Assembly: GCA_002702065.1 (NCBI GenBank)
Contig: NZXX01000001.1
Location: forward strand, 186,001-250,000
Origin: Anaerolineaceae bacterium
Lineage (GTDB): Bacteria > Chloroflexota > Anaerolineae > Aggregatilineales > Phototrophicaceae
Reading direction: 5' to 3'
DNA: 64,000 bases
In this document: piece after piece, positions 1 to 8,436 of the stretch
Layout: every line of letters starts with the position of its first letter
Numbering within the stretch: the stretch's first letter is position 1
The notes under the pieces: generated by a model
What the model saw: only the letters and a program-made list of their open reading frames with translations
The model's database searches: none
What the model was told of the DNA's origin: nothing
Program-made: the position numbers and the translations under genes

Positions 1-154
1 GCCAGCCTAACGCCAGCGCCGTAGTGTCTTATCCCATGTTCTATTTCAAACTGTCTTACGAACTGTTTGCTTTTTTATGCAGATTAGCGTATGAATGAGA
101 TAGACAAAGGTGTTTGTTGCAATTCTTGCGAAAAACACGATAGGGGGAGACTGA

Positions 155-739
155 ATGGCGGCGCAGAAGTGGACGTATGAAACGCTGGCGCAGGTAGATC
201 GCAGCACCCTCGAGCAAGTCCTGCTGAATGGCACAGCCCCGGACCCGGAACAGCTAAATGGTTACATTTACTGTGGCTGGAATCACGAGTGGATCGGGCA
301 TCTTTCCGGCAAGAAGTTTAAGAAAGGATTCTGGAAGAAGGACGGCAAGAACTTCGGTTATAACGAGATCGTCGTCCCGGATTATCAGGAATATCGTGGC
401 GAATGGCAGGTGCGAATGTGGCAGGGGCGGCCTATCCAGCTCGGTTATTTTCGAACCAGCCTCGTCAATCAGGAACCGCCACAGCCACTTTACGAACCGT
501 ACCAGCACCTCGGCCATTTTAACTACAACATCAGCATCAACACCGGCCCCAACGTATTCTTCCGCTTCATCCGCGATTTTGTCGTGCTGCCCAACGAAGG
601 CGATCATAGTCTGATGTTGTGCAAAGCCTATCTTCAGGGCTTCCACTGGCTGAACATCTTCTATTGCTATTTTCTGCTGGGGCATCGGCAGGAAATCGAG
701 TACTTCCCCTATTGGGCGCGCGAAGAAGAGACAAGCTGA
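155..739 (+). CDS. Hypothetical protein, coupled to oxidoreductase
   Basis: I do not recognise this 194-residue protein. It is rich in aromatic residues and Gly, with a segment around residues 35-65 dense in Gly, Lys and Trp (NGYIYCGWNHEWIGHLSG, then KKFKKGFWKK), and has no signal peptide or clear membrane segment. The start is supported by a purine-rich ribosome site (aggggga, about 142-148). Its stop overlaps the start of the next gene as TGATG, so the two are probably translationally coupled and may act together, perhaps on a hydrophobic substrate; that role is inference only. Confidence 0.7.
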   Translation: MAAQKWTYETLAQVDRSTLEQVLLNGTAPDPEQLNGYIYCGWNHEWIGHLSGKKFKKGFWKKDGKNFGYNEIVVPDYQEYRGEWQVRMWQGRPIQLGYFRTSLVNQEPPQPLYEPYQHLGHFNYNISINTGPNVFFRFIRDFVVLPNEGDHSLMLCKAYLQGFHWLNIFYCYFLLGHRQEIEYFPYWAREEETS

Positions 740-2079
740 TGGAACAGGATACGCTGTTTCAGCCGCTGACCTTTCGCAGCCTCACCGTCAAGAATCGGAT
801 TTTTCGATCCAATATTTCTGGTCGCTTCGACAACTATGACGGCTCCGGCACGCAGGCACGCATTAATTGGGAAGTTCAGTTTGCGCGCGGTGGCGTTGGC
901 GCTATTCTGTCGTCATTCGTCCCGATTTCCATTCGGGGGCGCATTCTGCCCAACTACGCCACCATTCACCGCGACGAGACGATCCCGTTCTGGCGCAGGT
1001 TGGGCGAGGCCGTCCACGAATACGACTGCAAGTATATCCTCCAACTGAGCCATTCAGGACGGCAGCAGGATGTAGGCGGCGTCGAAAACCTGAACCGCAA
1101 GGCGCTCAGTTCGACCAGCCGCACCGAGTCGTTTCATGGGTTTCGCTGTCAGGCGCTGACCACCGACGAGATCAAAGCGACGGTGCAGGACTTTGCCGCC
1201 GGCGCCCGCCGTGCACGCGAAGCCGGTCTGGATGGCGTTGAACTGCACGGTGCGAATGGTTATCTGATTACGCAGTTTCTCAGTTCGGGTATCAATGACC
1301 GGGACGATGAATATGGCGGGTCACTGGAAAACCGGGCGCGTTTTGTGCTGGAAGTGGTCCGCGCTATCCGACAGGAGGTCGGCGACGATTTCCATGTGCA
1401 GATGAAGATCAGCGCTGTCGATGACAACAACGCGGTTATCCCCTGGGAAAAGAAGGGAAACACCCTCGAAGAGTCGGTTCAGGTATGCCAGTGGCTGGAA
1501 GCGGCAGGCGTCGATGCGATTCACGTTTCGGCGGGCAGCCTGTTCCCGCACCCGCGCAACCCGATCGGCGGTTTCCCGGCAGAGGATGTAATACGCAGCT
1601 ACGACTCGATCATCTCCAGCGGCGTCTACGCGTTCCGCAATTTCCTCTTGCTGCGCTATCCGCCCGGACGCTTCATCTTTCGCCTGCTCTGGCAGCGCGC
1701 GCAGGGCAAGGTGATTGAGGGTGTGAACATCGACAACGCCCGCGCCATCAAGCAGGCGGTCCATATCCCGGTGATCTGTACCGGTGGCTTTCAGACCGCT
1801 TCCGTTATCCGCCGCTTCATCGAGGAAGGCGCGTGTGATGCCGTGTCCATTGCCCGTTCGCTGATTGCCAACCCGGACCTGGTCCAGATTTTTGAATCCG
1901 GAATGGATCAGCCCGATGTCCCCTGCACCTATTGCAACAAATGCCTTGTGAACGTGCTGGAAAATCCGCTTGGCTGTTACGAAGTATCACGTTTTGACGG
2001 TGACTATGATCGGATGGTCGAGCAGATTATGTCCGTTTTTGAACCAACCGGCTTTGAGCCAGAAGCTAAAACGCTGTAA
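739..2079 (+). CDS. NADH:flavin oxidoreductase, Old Yellow Enzyme family with Fe-S cysteines
   Basis: A 446-residue FMN-dependent TIM-barrel oxidoreductase. Visible family motifs are VKNRIFRS near residue 17, LQLSHSGRQ at 101-109, VELHGANGYLITQFLS around 167-182 followed by NDRDDEYGGSLENR, and a phosphate-binding CTGGF strand late in the barrel. Cysteines at 396, 399, 402 and 413 (C-x2-C-x2-C-x10-C) match the place where 2,4-dienoyl-CoA reductase-type members bind a 4Fe-4S cluster, but the NAD(P)-binding C-terminal domain of those enzymes is absent. The frame is open upstream to 619, but ATG 739 is chosen because it fits the family N-terminus and overlaps the stop of the preceding gene (TGATG). 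The substrate is unknown; an alkene or enoate reductase is likely. Confidence 0.88.
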   Translation: MEQDTLFQPLTFRSLTVKNRIFRSNISGRFDNYDGSGTQARINWEVQFARGGVGAILSSFVPISIRGRILPNYATIHRDETIPFWRRLGEAVHEYDCKYILQLSHSGRQQDVGGVENLNRKALSSTSRTESFHGFRCQALTTDEIKATVQDFAAGARRAREAGLDGVELHGANGYLITQFLSSGINDRDDEYGGSLENRARFVLEVVRAIRQEVGDDFHVQMKISAVDDNNAVIPWEKKGNTLEESVQVCQWLEAAGVDAIHVSAGSLFPHPRNPIGGFPAEDVIRSYDSIISSGVYAFRNFLLLRYPPGRFIFRLLWQRAQGKVIEGVNIDNARAIKQAVHIPVICTGGFQTASVIRRFIEEGACDAVSIARSLIANPDLVQIFESGMDQPDVPCTYCNKCLVNVLENPLGCYEVSRFDGDYDRMVEQIMSVFEPTGFEPEAKTL

Positions 2080-2116
2080 ACATTAGAGCGATCTGTGATT
2101 GGCACCCATGTTCAGT

Positions 2117-2974
2117 TCAGGCTGACGCGAACCCGGCGCGCCGACACACAAATGCCCCCATTAGTGTAGGGGATTTCAGAACGCCGTCACGGTCAATGAT
2201 GGCCTGTGCCAGCTGCTCCACGACTGCCGGCAGCGCTTGTTTGTCAGCCTCAGCAATGTCATCGCGGGCCAGCAGGTTGCGGTAACGCCCGATCGTTTCA
2301 TAGGCGGCGCGTATCTCGGCAGCGTTCTCGATCAACGTCTCATCGCTGTAGTAATGATGCTCGACGGTTTCAAATTGCTCGGTAAGCAGCGCACCCCCAT
2401 TTTCCATCGAGAAGGGTGATGGTGCTTCCGGGACAAACGCGATGTTCAGTGTTTTCAGGGCTTCGTAGTGCAGGGCGATCAGGGTGGCTACGATTTTGTC
2501 GCTGTTGGTGGTCGCCAGCAGCACGCCGCCGGGTTTGATGATGCGTGCTAGTTCGCCTATGCCGCGCGGAATATCCTGAAGATGATAGAGGACTTTGTTC
2601 GCCAGCACGATGTCAAAATGCTGGTCCGGAAAGGGTAGTGATTCGATGTTACACGCAGCTGTCTTGAGCCGAACGGCGCGTTGATGGGCTTCCTCAAAAG
2701 CGGTGTGCAGCATGCCAATAGACAAATCCGTCAGAACGACGTTGCGCGCATCAACGGCGTAATGATCGATAAGCTGCCAGAGATAGCGACCCCAACCGCC
2801 ACCGGCATCGAGGATGCGCGCCGACGACCAGTTCGGGATGAGATCAAGCGCCCACCGGACATATTGGTCGCCCGCCAAACGGTGCTTCTCGCGCAGGTAA
2901 CTGCCGCTGCTGTAGTAATGCTGCCCGGTTGCCAGCGTCTGGGAAGATATGACGTCTGTATTTCGATTCGCCAT
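2117..2974 (-). CDS. Class I SAM-dependent methyltransferase
   Basis: A 285-residue cytosolic methyltransferase of the UbiE/Methyltransf_11 type. Motif I (ILDAGGGWG) lies at residues 54-62, followed by an acidic post-I strand (VVLTDLS), a motif IV region FDIVLANKVLYHL and a post-motif segment IIKPGGVLLATTN. The ribosome site aggagc sits 8 bases before the ATG. It is convergent with the oxidoreductase gene, 37 bases away. The substrate cannot be read from the sequence; small-molecule methylation is most likely. Confidence 0.85.
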   Translation of the reverse strand: MANRNTDVISSQTLATGQHYYSSGSYLREKHRLAGDQYVRWALDLIPNWSSARILDAGGGWGRYLWQLIDHYAVDARNVVLTDLSIGMLHTAFEEAHQRAVRLKTAACNIESLPFPDQHFDIVLANKVLYHLQDIPRGIGELARIIKPGGVLLATTNSDKIVATLIALHYEALKTLNIAFVPEAPSPFSMENGGALLTEQFETVEHHYYSDETLIENAAEIRAAYETIGRYRNLLARDDIAEADKQALPAVVEQLAQAIIDRDGVLKSPTLMGAFVCRRAGFASA

Positions 2975-3051
2975 ATACTTGCTCCTGTTCGGTAAGCCAT
3001 TCGCCCGAATGGTTCAGCAGCCGAGCGGGTTGATTGTTTCGAACGTGTTCG

Positions 3052-4347
3052 CTAGCGTGAACCGTTGCGGCGTGCCTGGGCCAGCAGGCCGATAGACGTC
3101 CGCTTGTGCGCGGTCAGAAAATCGTCCTTGGCCTCGATCTGCTTTTCCAGCGATTCCAGCGAGGCTTGCAGGGTTTCCACCGGTAGCCCGTCCATGTCCT
3201 GATAGGCGGCCACCGTCAGGGCGGACAGCGCCACTTCGCGGATAAACGCCGCTGGTTTGCCCAGCAGGTCCGGCACAATGACACGGTGTTCGTCGCGCCA
3301 GTCTTCACCCAGATAGGCGCGCAGCATTTCCTCGGCGCTGTTTTCGTCGTCCAGTTCCGGGATTATGAAAATACGATCCAGCCGACCGGGGCGCTTGAGG
3401 ACGCGGTTGTCGATGATCTCCGGGTGGTTGGTGGTGGCGATCATGATCGTCCCCTTGGGGTTGACCGGTGTTTCGGACCCATCGAGCACGTTGAGCAGCT
3501 GCGCCTTCGATTCCTCGTCGAGATACGCATCCAGTTCTTCGACAATGACAATCGTCGGCAGGTCAGATTCGGCAGCCATATCGAGCGCTTGATGAATCTT
3601 CCAGAACTTCGCGCCGTACTGGTTGGACCCGGAAACATAAATGACAAAGCGGTCTTTGGTCTGTGCCCAGCGGGCCAGTGCCGAACACAGCATGGTCTTG
3701 CCGGTTCCGGGCACACCGGCCAGCAGCAGCTTGCGGAAAGGGTTGATCTTCAGCCGCTGGTAGATGGCGACACCCTTTTCGAAGAAGGCATCGACATCCT
3801 GCATGATGTTATTTTTCAGGTCCACCGGCAGGTAGACATCTTCCCAGGCGACGGTGGCGTCAAAGGTATCGTCCGCGCCGCCAACGATGTAGACCTTATC
3901 GCGGAAGGTAATGGCCGAACTGGCGATGCGGTAGCATTCCTGCTCGAATGCCAGCCAGTGGGCAATATGCGCTTCTGGCACCGCTGCGACCACCACCATC
4001 TGAATGCCAATGTCTTCGTCGCTGATCCAGCTGGATACCAGCAGGACTTCGAAGCCGTCCTGATCGTCGGCTTCGCTCTCGAAACGGAATGTCAGTGCGC
4101 CAGACCGGTGAGCCGGCAGTTCCTTGCGATAGGTCACCAGTGCAGAGACTGCTTCGCACGGCGTTTCCTGATACCCTGCATAGGCAAGCCCATCGCCTAC
4201 CGGATAAGAGTCGGCAATCCCGGCCAGGGCGGTCAGGTTACAGCAGGCCATCCGCGAACTGATTTTGAGCATCGCGTGGGGCTGCTGCGGGATATATGCC
4301 TCGTCAATCCAGCGGTTGATTGTTTCATGCAGGGGCAGAAAAGTCAT
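3052..4347 (-). CDS. AAA+ family ATPase
   Basis: A 431-residue protein with an unrecognised N-terminal half (about 1-185) and one classic AAA module. Walker A is GVPGTGKT at 211-218, the Walker B region is IVIVEELD at about 266-273, sensor 1 ATTN is at 304-307 and the arginine-finger segment RPGRLDR is at 319-325. The first Walker B acid is Glu where most AAA proteins have Asp, but the following catalytic Glu is kept. The C-terminal helical lid is present, but there is no protease domain and no membrane anchor, so it resembles stand-alone AAA remodelling ATPases. No partner is evident in the neighbourhood. Confidence 0.82.
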   Translation of the reverse strand: MTFLPLHETINRWIDEAYIPQQPHAMLKISSRMACCNLTALAGIADSYPVGDGLAYAGYQETPCEAVSALVTYRKELPAHRSGALTFRFESEADDQDGFEVLLVSSWISDEDIGIQMVVVAAVPEAHIAHWLAFEQECYRIASSAITFRDKVYIVGGADDTFDATVAWEDVYLPVDLKNNIMQDVDAFFEKGVAIYQRLKINPFRKLLLAGVPGTGKTMLCSALARWAQTKDRFVIYVSGSNQYGAKFWKIHQALDMAAESDLPTIVIVEELDAYLDEESKAQLLNVLDGSETPVNPKGTIMIATTNHPEIIDNRVLKRPGRLDRIFIIPELDDENSAEEMLRAYLGEDWRDEHRVIVPDLLGKPAAFIREVALSALTVAAYQDMDGLPVETLQASLESLEKQIEAKDDFLTAHKRTSIGLLAQARRNGSR

Positions 4348-4506
4348 AGAGAGTGTCTCCGATTACAATACCAGACTATTTGATTTTGACAGTGATGTGT
4401 GCGCTGACAATTGTACGCGGGCAGACCGGTTTGGGCTACCCCCGGCATTTAGGGGAAGATACAGGCCGAGCCAGCAGCCCGACCTGTGTGGTTTATGGGG
4501 GTGGGT

Positions 4507-5064
4507 TTAGTCCGACCAGCGGCTGAGGAAGGCGCGGGTGCCTTCCGTCAGAATCACCGCCAGCGCCGCTTTTGCCAGGTCCAGACCCACAAATGGGGCG
4601 ACGCCAGCAGCCCAGGCGTCCGGCAGCGACAAACCGGTAATCCCCATCAGCGTGGGCAGCCCCACCGCATAGATGATCGCTACGCCCACCAGCCCGGCCA
4701 GCCAGCGCTGCACCGCTCGTTTGGCACCGTGTTCGACCAGCCATCCGACAACAAAGGCCGCCGGGACAAAGCCGATCAGGTAGCCCGCTGTCGGGCCAGC
4801 CAGGGCCGCCGCGCCCACCCCGCCGGATGCCACTGGCAGGTTCATCCGAATAAGCAGCAGATAGATGATCTGGCTGAGTGCGCCATCACGCGCGCCCAGC
4901 ACCATACCGGCCAGCAGCGCGGCAAATACCTGCATGGTAAACGGCACAAACGGGCCGATTCGGACTTCGATTTGAGCGCTCACGGCGGTGACCGCTGTAA
5001 AGATGGCAACAGCCAGCAGCCGCTGCGTCAGGCTGAAATCACGCTGTTCGAGTGTCCGCAGCAC
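4507..5064 (-). CDS. bioY: BioY biotin transporter, S component
   Basis: A 185-residue hydrophobic protein with about six membrane segments and the BioY signature: PFVPFTMQVFAALLAG near residues 38-53, GARDGALSQIIYLLL, and the Gly-rich stretch VASGGVGAAALAGPTAGYLIGF. BioY binds biotin in the membrane, either alone or as the S component of an ECF transporter. No ecfA, ecfT or biotin synthesis gene is nearby, so any energising module must be shared from elsewhere. The ribosome site is gagagggga just upstream. No BirA-type operator was seen in the upstream 170 bases. Confidence 0.9.
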   Translation of the reverse strand: MLRTLEQRDFSLTQRLLAVAIFTAVTAVSAQIEVRIGPFVPFTMQVFAALLAGMVLGARDGALSQIIYLLLIRMNLPVASGGVGAAALAGPTAGYLIGFVPAAFVVGWLVEHGAKRAVQRWLAGLVGVAIIYAVGLPTLMGITGLSLPDAWAAGVAPFVGLDLAKAALAVILTEGTRAFLSRWSD

Positions 5065-5143
5065 AATAGTCCCCTCTCTCGTAGACTGAATTCAACATAT
5101 TCATACATGCGTAAGGACGGGCCAGTGTGCCCGCCCTGGGCCG

Positions 5144-5179
5144 ACACACCGATCGACCCTTCGCGATAGGTGTGTTTTT
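5144..5179 (+). terminator. Hairpin with T-run, orphan on the plus strand
   Basis: Arms 5144-5155 and 5164-5175 pair over 12 positions with one mismatch around an 8-base loop, and five Ts end at 5179. It looks like an intrinsic terminator read in the plus direction, yet both adjacent genes are on the minus strand. It may block antisense reading into the gap between bioY and the 97-residue protein gene. Confidence 0.4.
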
Positions 5180-5234
5180 GCTCTGGTTGATCTATCAGAA
5201 TAACGTCAAAATGCCAGGCTGCCGTGATGTCGGA

Positions 5235-5528
5235 TTAAAGACGATTATCCGGCGTTGGTTCGACGATGACATCTATCAGGTTGTAATCGTTCTTGATGCG
5301 ATTGGCCTTTTCCTTTTCGCTCCAGACATTGGCTTCTACCAGTGTCACGACCACCCCCATCCCTTCCAGCACCCAGCGCGTCATCCATTTGCCCGCGTAT
5401 TGTGCGTTCCGGTAAAACGCCAGCCGCCCCTTGTCCATGCGCTTCAGGCGGCCATGGGCCTGCCGAAACGACAACTTTTCCAACTCGGCCTTCAACTCGG
5501 CACGTTTTTCCTCAGTCAGATATGCCAT
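5235..5528 (-). CDS. Small hypothetical protein
   Basis: A 97-residue protein that I do not recognise. The N-terminal third is a charged helix (EEKRAELKAELEKLS), followed by a basic segment and a central hydrophobic strand (GMGVVVTLVEANVW), then a short acidic end. There is no signal peptide. The ATG is preceded by aaagga at good spacing. It is divergent from xseA, and the 90 bases between them carry the xseA promoter. The composition suggests a soluble alpha/beta protein. Confidence 0.6.
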   Translation of the reverse strand: MAYLTEEKRAELKAELEKLSFRQAHGRLKRMDKGRLAFYRNAQYAGKWMTRWVLEGMGVVVTLVEANVWSEKEKANRIKNDYNLIDVIVEPTPDNRL

Positions 5529-5558
5529 ACTTCGATTCCTTTGCAGAGATGCCCCGGT

Positions 5559-5587
5559 TTCATAATCTATCCGGCTAATTGTATAAT
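5559..5587 (+). promoter_or_regulatory. Sigma-70-type promoter for xseAB
   Basis: TTCATA (5559-5564) and a perfect TATAAT (5582-5587) are separated by 17 bases and lie 31 bases before the xseA ATG. The spacing and the perfect -10 box support a housekeeping promoter. Confidence 0.55.
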
Positions 5588-5618
5588 GTTCACTGCGAGT
5601 CGCAAACAGTGAAAGCCC

Positions 5619-6842
5619 ATGAACTATACCGTTACCGAACTAACCGAACATATCCGCCAGATGTTTGCCGAGAATTATCATCTGCAAGATGTGACGATTC
5701 GGGGTGAAATCTCGAATATGCGCCGGGCATCGTCGGGTCACTGGTACTTCACGCTCAAGGATGATGGGGCGCAGCTGCGCTGTGCCATGTGGCGTTCGTA
5801 TGCCGGGATGCAGAATTATGTGCCGGAGGATGGCGCCAAGGTCGAAGCGCACGGTTATATCGACCTGTACGCTGTGCGTGGTGAATATCAGTTGATCGCG
5901 GATCGCATGCGCCCGGTTGGGGTGGGCGACCTGTACGCGCAGTTCGAGCAGTTAAAAGCCACGCTCGACGCCGAGGGGTTGTTCGACCCGGTACTGAAAC
6001 GCCCGGTGCCGTACTTCCCGACCCGCATTGGCGTTGTCACGTCGCCGGATGCCGCCGCGTTTCAGGACATTCAGAATGTGCTGCGCCGCCGTTTTCCGCT
6101 GGCCGATATTCTGCTGAGTCCGACGGCTGTGCAGGGGGAAAGTGCCCCACCGCAGATCGTTGCCGCACTGGACCGGCTGAACCAGCGTGATGATGTGGAC
6201 GTGATCCTGCTGATTCGGGGTGGTGGCAGCATCGAAGACCTGTGGGCCTTCAACGACGAACGGGTGGCACGGGCGGTGGCGGCCAGTCGTATTCCGGTGA
6301 TCAGCGGTGTCGGGCATGAGACGGACTCGACCATCGTCGATTTTGTGTCGGACCTGCGTGCGCCGACGCCTTCTGCTGCGGCCGAACAGGCCACACCGCA
6401 CATTGACGACCTGTATGCGAATGTGCGTCAGATGCGCGAAGCACTGGCGATGCTGATGCGCCTGCGGGTAGCGGACCGCCGGGATGATCTGGAAGCGATG
6501 CAGCGCGCGCTGCGGCATTTGTCCCCCAACCGGCAGATTGCCATGCTGCGCCAGCGCATCGACGATATGAACGCCCGGTTGGAGCGCGGCCAGCAGGGGC
6601 GTATGTCGACCTTGCGCGAACGGCTGGAAGGTCGCACAGCAGCCCTGCATGCGGCCAGCCCGCAGGCGATTCTGGCGCGGGGGTACGCCATCGTCACGCA
6701 CAGCGACACCGGCCAGCGCGTGCAAGACAGCCAGGACGCCAGCCCCGGCGATGCGATTACCGTACAGCTTCATGATGGTGAAATCAAGGCACGCGTAGAG
6801 GATACAGAAACCCATGAGCAATATCGAAGAACTCTCTTTTGA
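5619..6842 (+). CDS. xseA: Exodeoxyribonuclease VII large subunit
   Basis: A 407-residue large subunit of exonuclease VII, which degrades single-stranded DNA to oligonucleotides in mismatch and crosslink repair. The N-terminal OB-fold reads VTIRGEISNMRRASSGHWYF (about 24-43) and DGAQLRCAMWR. The catalytic domain has IGVVTSPDAAAFQDI, ILLIRGGGSIEDLWAFNDE and a GVGHETDSTIVDFVSDLRAPTPSAAAE-type segment, all diagnostic. The C-terminal coiled-coil and the LARGYAIV motif follow. Length is slightly shorter than the E. coli protein (456). It overlaps xseB by 29 bases. Confidence 0.96.
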   Translation: MNYTVTELTEHIRQMFAENYHLQDVTIRGEISNMRRASSGHWYFTLKDDGAQLRCAMWRSYAGMQNYVPEDGAKVEAHGYIDLYAVRGEYQLIADRMRPVGVGDLYAQFEQLKATLDAEGLFDPVLKRPVPYFPTRIGVVTSPDAAAFQDIQNVLRRRFPLADILLSPTAVQGESAPPQIVAALDRLNQRDDVDVILLIRGGGSIEDLWAFNDERVARAVAASRIPVISGVGHETDSTIVDFVSDLRAPTPSAAAEQATPHIDDLYANVRQMREALAMLMRLRVADRRDDLEAMQRALRHLSPNRQIAMLRQRIDDMNARLERGQQGRMSTLRERLEGRTAALHAASPQAILARGYAIVTHSDTGQRVQDSQDASPGDAITVQLHDGEIKARVEDTETHEQYRRTLF

Positions 6843-7029
6843 GGCCGCCTATGGCGAACTGGAGCAGATCATCACCCAGCTTGAATCCGGCGATCTGCCG
6901 CTGGATGAGTCCGTTGGCCTGTTCGAGCGGGGGCGCAAACTCTCGGAGCGCTGTCAGGTGCTGCTGGACCAGGCGGAACTGCGCATAAACCAGTTGACGA
7001 GCAGCGGAGATGTGCAGCCGCTGGACTAA
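6814..7029 (+). CDS. xseB: Exodeoxyribonuclease VII small subunit
   Basis: A 71-residue helical-hairpin protein with the family pattern SFEAAYGELEQIITQLESG, then PLDESVGLFERGRKLSERC. It binds the coiled-coil of XseA and is needed for nuclease activity. The start ATG lies inside the 3' end of xseA, giving a 29-base overlap that implies coupled translation and fixed stoichiometry. Confidence 0.95.
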   Translation: MSNIEELSFEAAYGELEQIITQLESGDLPLDESVGLFERGRKLSERCQVLLDQAELRINQLTSSGDVQPLD

Positions 7030-7154
7030 ACAGAGGTGTCCGTACCGGCGCTGATGACGTCTGTCAGCAATTCCCGGATGATTCTCCTACCGGCGTGATC
7101 GTCGAATTCGTTACGATGACGGGGACGAAAGATCACGATTCGGTGAGGAGAATC

Positions 7155-8270
7155 ATGAACTATCCACCGCCCCGTCTGATATTCTGGGAAACCACCGCCG
7201 GGTGTAACCTGCGCTGCATCCACTGCCGCCGCGTCACCCTGGCGGATCAACTGACTCCGCAGGACCTGACCACAGAAGAATCCTTTCAACTGATTGATCA
7301 GATCGCTGAAGTTGGCAAACCGGTATTTGTGCTGTCCGGTGGTGAACCGCTGTTTCGCCCGGATATTTACGACATCGCCCGTTATGCGACCAATGCCGGG
7401 CTGCCGGTGGCGCTGGCAACCAATGGCACGCGCATTGACGATGCCGTGGCCGAGCACATCAAAGCCAGCGGTGTCAAGCGGGTGAGCATTTCGTTTGATG
7501 GGGCCGACGCCGCGACGCATGATGCGTTTCGCGGGTTGCCCGGTTCGTTCGACGACGCCGTCGCGGGTTTTCAGGCGCTGCGCCGCGTCGGGCTGCCGGT
7601 CCAGATCAACACCACCGTTGCCAACCACAACAAAATCCAGCTTGAATCCATGCTGCAAATGGCCCGTGACCTGGACGCGGTAGGGTTGCACCTGTTCCTG
7701 CTGGTGCCGGTGGGCTGCGGGGTGGAGATTGCTGAAGAGCAGATGATTAACGCGCAGGAATACGAGCGTGTGCTCAACTGGCTGTACGACACCGAACAGC
7801 AGCAGCCGGATTTGCAGCTGAAGGCGACCTGTGCGCCGCATTATTTCCGCGTGATGCGCACCCGCCGGGCGGAGGAACGCCGTAGCGGTATCCTGCGTGA
7901 TCTGCCAGCCAGCCATGACCGTCAGGTGCATGGGCATCCGCATGGTCAGATGCACGCCGCCACCAAAGGCTGCCTGGCCGGGACGGGCGTCTGTTTTGTG
8001 TCGCACCGGGGCGAGGTGTTCCCCTGTGGCTATCTGCCGGTGGAGGCGGGAAACGTTCGCCAGCAGGCATTTGGTGACATCTGGCAGAACAGCCCGCTGT
8101 TTGCCGAACTGCGCGACCCCGATCAACTGGAGGGCAAGTGCGGTGTCTGCCAGTTCAAGTCGCTGTGCAGCGGCTGCCGTGCCCGTGCCTATGGCATCAC
8201 CGGCAATTATCTGGCTGAGGAACCGTTGTGCGCCTACCAACCTGAAACACGTGAGGTCGTCCTGAATTAA
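7155..8270 (+). CDS. Radical SAM/SPASM domain protein
   Basis: A 371-residue enzyme with the radical SAM triad at C17, C21 and C24 (CNLRCIHC), preceded by LIFWETTAG, and a VLSGGEPLFRPD motif. The C-terminal SPASM-type region has cysteines in CLAGTGVCF, FPCGYLP, KCGVCQFKSLCSGC and LCAYQ, enough for auxiliary 4Fe-4S clusters. A His-rich stretch (HGHPHGQMH) precedes the SPASM region. Closest by pattern are NirJ/AhbC/AhbD and PqqE-like proteins. No heme or peptide-precursor gene lies nearby, so the role is open. An in-frame ATG at 7095 exists, but ATG 7155 has the gaggag ribosome site and fits the family N-terminus. Confidence 0.88.
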   Translation: MNYPPPRLIFWETTAGCNLRCIHCRRVTLADQLTPQDLTTEESFQLIDQIAEVGKPVFVLSGGEPLFRPDIYDIARYATNAGLPVALATNGTRIDDAVAEHIKASGVKRVSISFDGADAATHDAFRGLPGSFDDAVAGFQALRRVGLPVQINTTVANHNKIQLESMLQMARDLDAVGLHLFLLVPVGCGVEIAEEQMINAQEYERVLNWLYDTEQQQPDLQLKATCAPHYFRVMRTRRAEERRSGILRDLPASHDRQVHGHPHGQMHAATKGCLAGTGVCFVSHRGEVFPCGYLPVEAGNVRQQAFGDIWQNSPLFAELRDPDQLEGKCGVCQFKSLCSGCRARAYGITGNYLAEEPLCAYQPETREVVLN

Positions 8271-8294
8271 AGCCGGATGTCGAAAAACGTCATA

Positions 8295-8314
8295 GGGCGA
8301 TTCGCGAATCGCCC
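8295..8314. repeat. 20-bp perfect palindrome, probable dispersed element
   Basis: The two 10-base halves, gggcgattcg and cgaatcgccc, are exact reverse complements. The unit stands in the 166-base gap between two convergent genes and ends in cctaca, in the style of short dispersed palindromes found between bacterial genes. It could form a hairpin or cruciform, but has no T-run, so it is not a typical terminator. Confidence 0.6.
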
Positions 8315-8436
8315 CTACAGCATGTCGACTCGTTGTTTGATCTTCTCGAAAACTTCAACGTAGCCGATTAGTTTCTGGGCGACGGTCTGTAGCCCGGTCC
8401 GTCGACGGCTATCGGGCTAATCAGCTAAATTGCTGG

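Noticed and set aside
46..234. 62-codon minus-strand frame at the left edge
   Set aside because: It overlaps the start of a plus-strand gene with a good ribosome site and has no recognisable content.
619..738. Upstream extension of the Old Yellow Enzyme frame
   Set aside because: It overlaps the coding end of the previous gene, and ATG 739 fits the family start and the TGATG coupling.
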